Shown: positions 7,407 to 11,039 of the stretch, piece after piece | Position numbering within the stretch: the stretch's first letter is position 1 | Layout: each line of letters begins with the position of its first letter | From: a bacterium | Lineage (GTDB): Bacteria; Patescibacteria; Dojkabacteria; SC72 | NCBI GenBank assembly: GCA_029553845.1 | Contig: JAKPKF010000279.1 | Location: 1-11,039 of the forward strand | DNA length: 11,039 bases | Reading direction: 5' to 3' | Notes under the pieces: generated by a model | Databases searched by the model: none | Told to the model about the DNA's origin: nothing | Seen by the model: only the letters and a program-made list of their open reading frames with translations | Translations under genes and position numbers: made by a program

Positions 7407-8682
7407 AATTTCCCCTTACACTTGTCTTATCAGTTAACTTCCACTCAACTGTTATATTGTTAATCTCTACACTCTCAACTGGACTAGACATAATACATAT
7501 CTTAAAGTCTGTTCCACTAACGATTGGCGTAGAAACTCCATTAGGTGAACACCTTACCCAACCTGTAGACCTAAACGCTTCAGACCTACTATTCCGCCAC
7601 TTAATCATAATACCACTATTACTTCCAATACTTCCACCTATCTCAACTTGCTGAATAGTCTTTATAGCAGACAAATTAAAGTCAACAACATCAGTTTCTA
7701 TATAAACATACTCACTTCCCATAATCTTACTAGCACCACCAAAGAAGTTACTGGTGCAGGAATCTATAAACAACTCCTGTGCTATAAGCGAAGTCCTTAG
7801 ATTAATAACAGATGTTATTGCAACCCCTATCTCAGTGAGTCCACTTCCAGTATATACAAAGGATCTAAGTCCATTGCTTATATAGAACTCATCTTCATCT
7901 TGATTATAAGTTACTACTATAAGTCCCTTTCCAGTAGTAATACTAAAATCCTCTTGCATAGGCTTAAAAATATGCCTATAACCAAGAGCAGTAGAAACAT
8001 AACCCTGTCCATACTGACCCATGCTTATCTCTCTAAGCTCACCTTCCCTATCTACATAAAGCTGCTTATTCCTTCCATCTCCAGCAGCTGCAAGTGGATT
8101 CATAATACCTATATTACTAAGCAAAGTGTCAAAGCTATAAGTAGGAGCAGGTGAAGCAACTGGAGATAAAAGGCTTACAGACATAGTAGTATAAGTAACA
8201 ACTGAATTCTTCAAAGGAAGTAAAGCCATAACAGTTTCATCAGAGCTAGTTCCCATATAAGCAAACCCAGCCTCATTCTTCTTCGTATTAGCTGTAGCCC
8301 CAAGGAACCTAAAAGCTCCAATCTCAGACCATCTTACTATACGACTATCTGATGGAAATGTAGCTTCAGTAGTATTATAACTTCCACCAAGTAGAACTTG
8401 TCCTTTGAAGAGACAACCACACATAGGAGGCCCCCAACTAGCTAGCCACTGAGTTGCAACGTAAGTAGCTGAAGTTCCCTCAGCAGTAAGCATAGCCTCA
8501 GTTATTGTAATATTACTAGGGGATATATAACCTTCCACATAGGAAAAAGAAATAACATCAGCAAGTGTTGCTCTTGTAGTTGTAAACTCAGAATCAAACC
8601 AAGGTGTCTTTCCAACTACACACCACTTAGCCCCTATGTCATTAACATTGCTAGGTATTATAGTAACAGTAAAGTCTCCCAT
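7384..8682 (-). CDS. Putative tail nozzle / beta-propeller protein, C-terminal component
   Basis: 432 residues from an ATG that shares its A with the stop of the preceding gene (TAATG). A G-rich stretch (GGTGGTGAG) lies just upstream, so reinitiation or weak direct initiation is likely. The protein is almost entirely beta-strand in character: repeated blade-like units such as GCLFKGQVLLGG, RIVRWSEIGAFRFLG (about 112-126), AGFAYMGTSSDETVMALLPL, SVVTYTTMSVSLLSP, KQLYVDREGELREISMGQYG and EFYISNGLRSFVYTG. The WSEIG motif and the regular spacing are reminiscent of propeller-like tail tube/nozzle proteins of short-tailed phages. The C-terminal part (about 330-432) is a separate beta domain, with VEIGGSIGSNSGIMIKWRNS and paired VEINNITVEW strands. 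The 3' end overlaps the next gene by 23 bases. It could instead be a receptor-facing tail protein. Confidence 0.5.
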   Translation of the reverse strand: MGDFTVTIIPSNVNDIGAKWCVVGKTPWFDSEFTTTRATLADVISFSYVEGYISPSNITITEAMLTAEGTSATYVATQWLASWGPPMCGCLFKGQVLLGGSYNTTEATFPSDSRIVRWSEIGAFRFLGATANTKKNEAGFAYMGTSSDETVMALLPLKNSVVTYTTMSVSLLSPVASPAPTYSFDTLLSNIGIMNPLAAAGDGRNKQLYVDREGELREISMGQYGQGYVSTALGYRHIFKPMQEDFSITTGKGLIVVTYNQDEDEFYISNGLRSFVYTGSGLTEIGVAITSVINLRTSLIAQELFIDSCTSNFFGGASKIMGSEYVYIETDVVDFNLSAIKTIQQVEIGGSIGSNSGIMIKWRNSRSEAFRSTGWVRCSPNGVSTPIVSGTDFKICIMSSPVESVEINNITVEWKLTDKTSVRGNYASGSAA

Positions 8683-9149
8683 TAGCTCACCACCAAATAA
8701 GATTCTGCGTTTGAATCATAGTATACAAACTTACTTCCACTTGTAAAAGCTGGATAACCCATAATAGGAATACAAACCCAAGGCCATATAGTTGCACCAG
8801 TACTATAACTCATTAAATAAATGTCAGGAGTCCCAGCAACAACTGGATCTGTAACCTTATAAAGCCCTTCAACAGCTCCAATAAAAACTCCAGCATCTGT
8901 TAAGAAAACCTGTGGAAAAGGCCATCTCCTTGTTATAGTAACTGCATCACTTGTCAAATAGTCATAAAAGCTACGAGAAGGATCTAACACATCATTGATA
9001 TCTGGTATATATCCCTTAAGACCTTGAGGTAGTACTTTAGCATTCCTACAATCTACAAATAAGCCATTGTTCCTAGTAGTAATCTCACCAGGCCTAAGGC
9101 CTCCACCCTTCTCAAAACCCTTACTAATAACAGTCCTAAAGGCCTTCAT
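8682..9149 (-). CDS. Putative tail nozzle / tubular protein, N-terminal component
   Basis: 155 residues from ATG at 9149. A TTG four codons earlier overlaps the previous gene, but GGAGG lies five bases before the ATG, which decides the start. The N-terminus has a basic and Gly-rich segment (GFEKGGGLRPGEITTRNNG, residues about 9-28) and then LFVDCRNAKVLPQGLKGY. The rest is beta-rich with many aromatic residues (FYDYL, ITRRWPFPQVFLTDAGVFIG, GLYKV, FVYYDSNAESYLVV), in keeping with beta-propeller blades as in podovirus nozzles (T7 gp12 or P22 gp10 role). No transmembrane segment. Its TAA overlaps the ATG of the next gene as TAATG, so the two are translationally coupled. The short length and the beta-rich sequence continuing in the next gene suggest one nozzle split in two. 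I do not recognise a precise family; the role is inferred from position and composition. Confidence 0.45.
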   Translation of the reverse strand: MKAFRTVISKGFEKGGGLRPGEITTRNNGLFVDCRNAKVLPQGLKGYIPDINDVLDPSRSFYDYLTSDAVTITRRWPFPQVFLTDAGVFIGAVEGLYKVTDPVVAGTPDIYLMSYSTGATIWPWVCIPIMGYPAFTSGSKFVYYDSNAESYLVVS

Positions 9150-9150
9150 A

Positions 9151-9906
9151 CTAGCCTCCAATCTGGTTTATATTATAAGATTCTTGATCAGCAAAGTCTT
9201 TATCAAGACCATCTACATCAACTTTAAGAGCACTCATCCAATCATTAGCACCTTCAGTATTTCTATAGAACGTCTCAAGCTCATAAAGAGCAGCCTTAAG
9301 AAGTATCTGAGGATGAACTTCAGTCCACATACTCTTGGTCTGCGTCCAAGTTCCAGATGAAACTGTTGCACTAAGTGTTGGACTATAGAATGTGCCATAG
9401 ACGCTGATATAGTAAGTGGTATCTGGAGGAGGCATAATTACTATGCCACTATACTTATAGTGATCAGGAACTGTAGCATGAAGCTGAAGATCATCTATAT
9501 CGTAATATCCTGATAGGCTTGTAGTAGTACTACTATCGGGAAAAGGTCTAAGAATTGCAGGAGCATAATAGTATGGAGTTCCCTGATCTATATCTCCAAG
9601 CTGCTCTTCATACTCTTCCCTAAGCCAATCAAGATCAACTCGAAGCAATTCTACAAGCCCATCTGTAGAGTTTCCAGCCCATGCCTTATGAACTGCCCTA
9701 AGTCCTTCTACATAAACTTTAATAGTCCCTGCAGCTACTGACTTAACATACTTAGCCTTCATCATGCCAGTGTTCTGCATTCTATCCAGGTGAGCCTGCC
9801 CAGCGTTTATATAGAAATCAGCTCCATTATCAGTAAGATCAGCATTTATAAGATCATACCTACCTGATAGTTCACAGAACTTCTTCCTAAGTAAATAGTA
9901 ATCCAC
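9151..9906 (-). CDS. Probable head-to-tail adaptor/connector protein
   Basis: 251 residues starting at GTG, with ribosome binding site AAAGGGGG five bases upstream; no closer ATG fits as well. The first gene after capsid in a podovirus-like operon is commonly the adaptor that sits under the portal and receives the tail nozzle (T7 gp11-like or P22 gp4-like role), and that is the main reason for the call. The N-terminal region, with YDLINADLTDNGADFYINAG followed by an Asp/Arg-rich helix (residues about 18-45), matches the pattern I recall for conserved proteins encoded next to this type of capsid gene. The middle (about 95-195) is acidic and beta-rich with PDHYKYSGIVIMPPPDTTYY. The C-terminal part (205-245) is helical. 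No membrane segment or signal peptide. Its ribosome binding site can be masked by the upstream dyad. Its final codons carry the GGAGG used by the next gene, whose ATG comes one base after this gene's TAG. A tail completion protein is the alternative. Confidence 0.55.
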   Translation of the reverse strand: MDYYLLRKKFCELSGRYDLINADLTDNGADFYINAGQAHLDRMQNTGMMKAKYVKSVAAGTIKVYVEGLRAVHKAWAGNSTDGLVELLRVDLDWLREEYEEQLGDIDQGTPYYYAPAILRPFPDSSTTTSLSGYYDIDDLQLHATVPDHYKYSGIVIMPPPDTTYYISVYGTFYSPTLSATVSSGTWTQTKSMWTEVHPQILLKAALYELETFYRNTEGANDWMSALKVDVDGLDKDFADQESYNINQIGG

Positions 9907-9912
9907 TTTAAC

Positions 9913-9940
9913 CCCCTTTGTTCAATATTTGAACATAGGG
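9913..9940 (-). repeat. 28-base dyad repeat, copy A (covers adaptor ribosome binding site)
   Basis: Imperfect inverted repeat with a perfect 17-base core TGTTCAA-N3-TTGAACA (9919-9935), extended by CCCT/AGGG outer arms with one mismatch in between. It matches copy B at 1475-1502 at 26 of 28 positions; the two differences are at the loop centre and at the already unpaired position, so pairing is kept. As RNA, its 3' arm contains most of the G-rich ribosome binding site (AAAGGGGG) of the adaptor gene that starts at 9906. Its 5' arm CCCTATG (9934-9940) is also the 3' arm of the 14-bp hairpin, so the two folds exclude each other. As DNA it could instead be a protein-binding operator. Confidence 0.75.
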
Positions 9941-9971
9941 CAGGGAGTTGTAAGAACCTCCCCACCCTATG
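9934..9971 (-). promoter_or_regulatory. 14-bp RNA hairpin downstream of the capsid gene
   Basis: Two 14-base arms (9934-9947 and 9958-9971) flank a 10-base loop. On the minus-strand transcript all 14 positions pair, with two G-U wobbles; read on the plus strand those two positions would be C/A mismatches. This indicates an RNA structure of the operon transcript. It starts 27 bases after the capsid stop codon. No U-tract follows, so it is not a canonical intrinsic terminator. It could protect the 3' end of the capsid message, pause the polymerase, act as a processing site, or be one state of a switch with the overlapping dyad. The structure is seen; the role is inference. Confidence 0.7.
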
Positions 9972-9998
9972 TCGCCGCTTACCTGGAGGAGAACACGG

Positions 9999-11039
9999 CT
10001 ACGCAGTATGGTTCAAACCAACACCATTCAAGAACGCTGCAGTGTAAGGATGATGATATTCAAGACCTGCTTCAGTCAAGAACTCTTCCTGTGTCCCATC
10101 AATCCTACCACCATTAGTGCCAGCTGCTGCAGTACCCTTCTCAGACTCACCGTAGAAGTTCGTATCATCAATATAGCGATAGACACAATTCTCAGGCTCA
10201 AACAACAGCATTGAGTTACGAAGCGTAGACTCAATGTTGAACAAAGGATGCGTTTTCAAGTAGATCTTCCCAAAGGGAGTGACCCACTCAGTAACATTTA
10301 TGCCATAGGCCTTAGTTACACTGGTCATCGTGAAGTGAGAACCAGCCTGTGCAAGACGATTGATGCCAAGAAGAGCACCAGTTCCACACACTGCCAGTTT
10401 TTCCTGCCTTCCATATCTGAAGACCCGCTCTAAATACTCATTCAGGAACTCATCTCCACCTCCATCATCTAACCAGTTTTTACCATGGTAGGTAGCATCC
10501 AGCTGGAAGTCAGCAACATTACCACTGTTGTTAGTGCGTAGACAAGTGATAAGCCCTTCAGTTGTCCGCTCAGGCTTACCATTATCTCCAGTGCCTTCAT
10601 AAGGAATACCAAATAAGAAGGCCTTCTCCATCTCAATACCGTGGAGTTCAAGCGCTTCCCTCTTGGCTTCTTTATACTGGTCACCAGTGCGAAGCTTCGT
10701 CTTTCTTGCCGTCCTTGTAATAGACAGCGGCGTACGGAAGATCTGCGTATAGTTATACAGCTTATCAGGATCATAAGCAAGAGCAGAAGGCATCGCAGCA
10801 CCTTCAGCATTCACGTTACCAATGACCATAACCTTATCACAATCACTTAGATCATGGCCATACGCGCTGTTATCATCAGCTTCCAACAGCTTAACACCAA
10901 TACTGGAAGAAGATCCATTACTGGTACGAGCAGTAACCTTACCAACAACATCAACTGTAAAGTCAGAAGCATCACGCATAACAACAGTATGACCAACTCT
11001 GAAGTGAATAATATCAGATGCTGACATCTTCAAATACAA
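9999..11039 (-). CDS. Major capsid protein (DUF5309/SU10-type), 5' end outside window
   Basis: Probable major head protein that forms the icosahedral shell. The visible 346 residues start at the window edge; the frame is open there, so the N-terminus (probably about 80-110 residues) lies beyond it. The edge TTG and the nearby ATG (residue 5) are unlikely to be real starts, because the first visible residues look like the internal beta-rich part of the family. Recognised by the stretch around residues 95-145, containing YNYTQIFRTPLSITRTARKT and then a helix with REALELHGIEMEKAFLFG, which is typical of this HK97-fold-like group. The C-terminal part (about 250-346) is the acidic and aromatic region that ends EYHHPYTAAFLNGVGL. 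Codon use differs from the rest of the operon: of 16 Ile codons I count 11 ATT, 4 ATC and 1 ATA, and Arg is often CGN. This fits a very highly expressed gene. It ends with TAG and is followed by a structured gap before the adaptor gene. The family call is from recall of the motif, not from a search. Confidence 0.85.
   Translation of the reverse strand: MYLKMSASDIIHFRVGHTVVMRDASDFTVDVVGKVTARTSNGSSSSIGVKLLEADDNSAYGHDLSDCDKVMVIGNVNAEGAAMPSALAYDPDKLYNYTQIFRTPLSITRTARKTKLRTGDQYKEAKREALELHGIEMEKAFLFGIPYEGTGDNGKPERTTEGLITCLRTNNSGNVADFQLDATYHGKNWLDDGGGDEFLNEYLERVFRYGRQEKLAVCGTGALLGINRLAQAGSHFTMTSVTKAYGINVTEWVTPFGKIYLKTHPLFNIESTLRNSMLLFEPENCVYRYIDDTNFYGESEKGTAAAGTNGGRIDGTQEEFLTEAGLEYHHPYTAAFLNGVGLNHTA

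Noticed and set aside
8682..9161. TTG start at 9161 for the 155-residue nozzle-like protein
   Set aside because: This would place the start upstream of the GGAGG sequence that is correctly spaced for the ATG at 9149.
9934..9971. Intrinsic transcription terminator after the capsid gene
   Set aside because: The stem is strong, but the bases that follow on the transcript are TTCAAATATTGAACA rather than a run of U, and the downstream genes appear to need read-through.
9929..10214. Short plus-strand frames near the capsid end, with a GGAGGAG stretch nearby
   Set aside because: They run antisense to the capsid coding sequence, their translations look like reverse-frame products (His/Ser/Gln-rich, no domain), and all supported genes are on the other strand.
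10990..11039. Start of the capsid gene within the window
   Set aside because: The frame is open to the edge and the visible N-terminal residues look like an internal beta region of the family, so the true start lies outside.
1..11039. tRNA genes, CRISPR arrays, insertion sequences, attachment sites
   Set aside because: I saw no cloverleaf, no regularly spaced repeats, no transposase frame and no recombinase gene; the dense operon leaves almost no space for them.

Overview
The window is part of the virion-structure operon of a tailed bacteriophage (Caudoviricetes) or prophage. All ten genes I can support lie on the minus strand, so transcription runs from right to left. They are packed with gaps of a few bases or overlaps of the ATGA or TAATG type, and most have strong GGAGG-like ribosome binding sites. 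I see no tape-measure, sheath or tail-tube gene here. Instead, capsid is followed by adaptor, nozzle-like genes and several glycine-rich internal-protein candidates, which points to a short-tailed, podovirus-like particle. Outside the capsid gene the codon use favours ATA, AGG and AGA, but the host cannot be named from this sequence.

Layout in transcription order: a major capsid protein of the DUF5309/SU10-type group (9999-11039, N-terminus outside the window); a 92-base intergenic region with two competing hairpins; a probable head-to-tail adaptor (9151-9906); two coupled genes that look like a split tail nozzle or beta-propeller protein (8682-9149 and 7384-8682); a small GNAT-fold-like protein (6969-7406); a helical protein with a glycine-zipper C-terminus (6096-6959); a second small GNAT-like protein (5695-6099); two Gly/Ala-rich internal virion or ejection protein candidates (4152-5693 and 2647-4137); and a very large protein (1-2639, C-terminus outside the window). 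The last has a Gly/Ala-rich membrane-active-looking N-terminal part, a long charged helical middle and an HEVSH zinc-metallopeptidase motif near the left edge.

The working picture is that the capsid and adaptor/nozzle genes build the head-tail junction. The run of glycine-zipper proteins then supplies internal proteins that are ejected with the DNA and help it cross the envelope. The large protein would carry a protease domain into the wall or the cell.

The most unusual signal is a 28-base dyad, identical at 26 of 28 positions, found twice and 8.4 kb apart. One copy is in the capsid-adaptor gap, where it covers the adaptor's ribosome binding site. The other is inside the coding sequence of the large peptidase-bearing protein. 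In the capsid-adaptor gap the dyad shares an arm with a 14-bp hairpin, giving two mutually exclusive RNA folds. There is no stretch over 300 bases without a gene.
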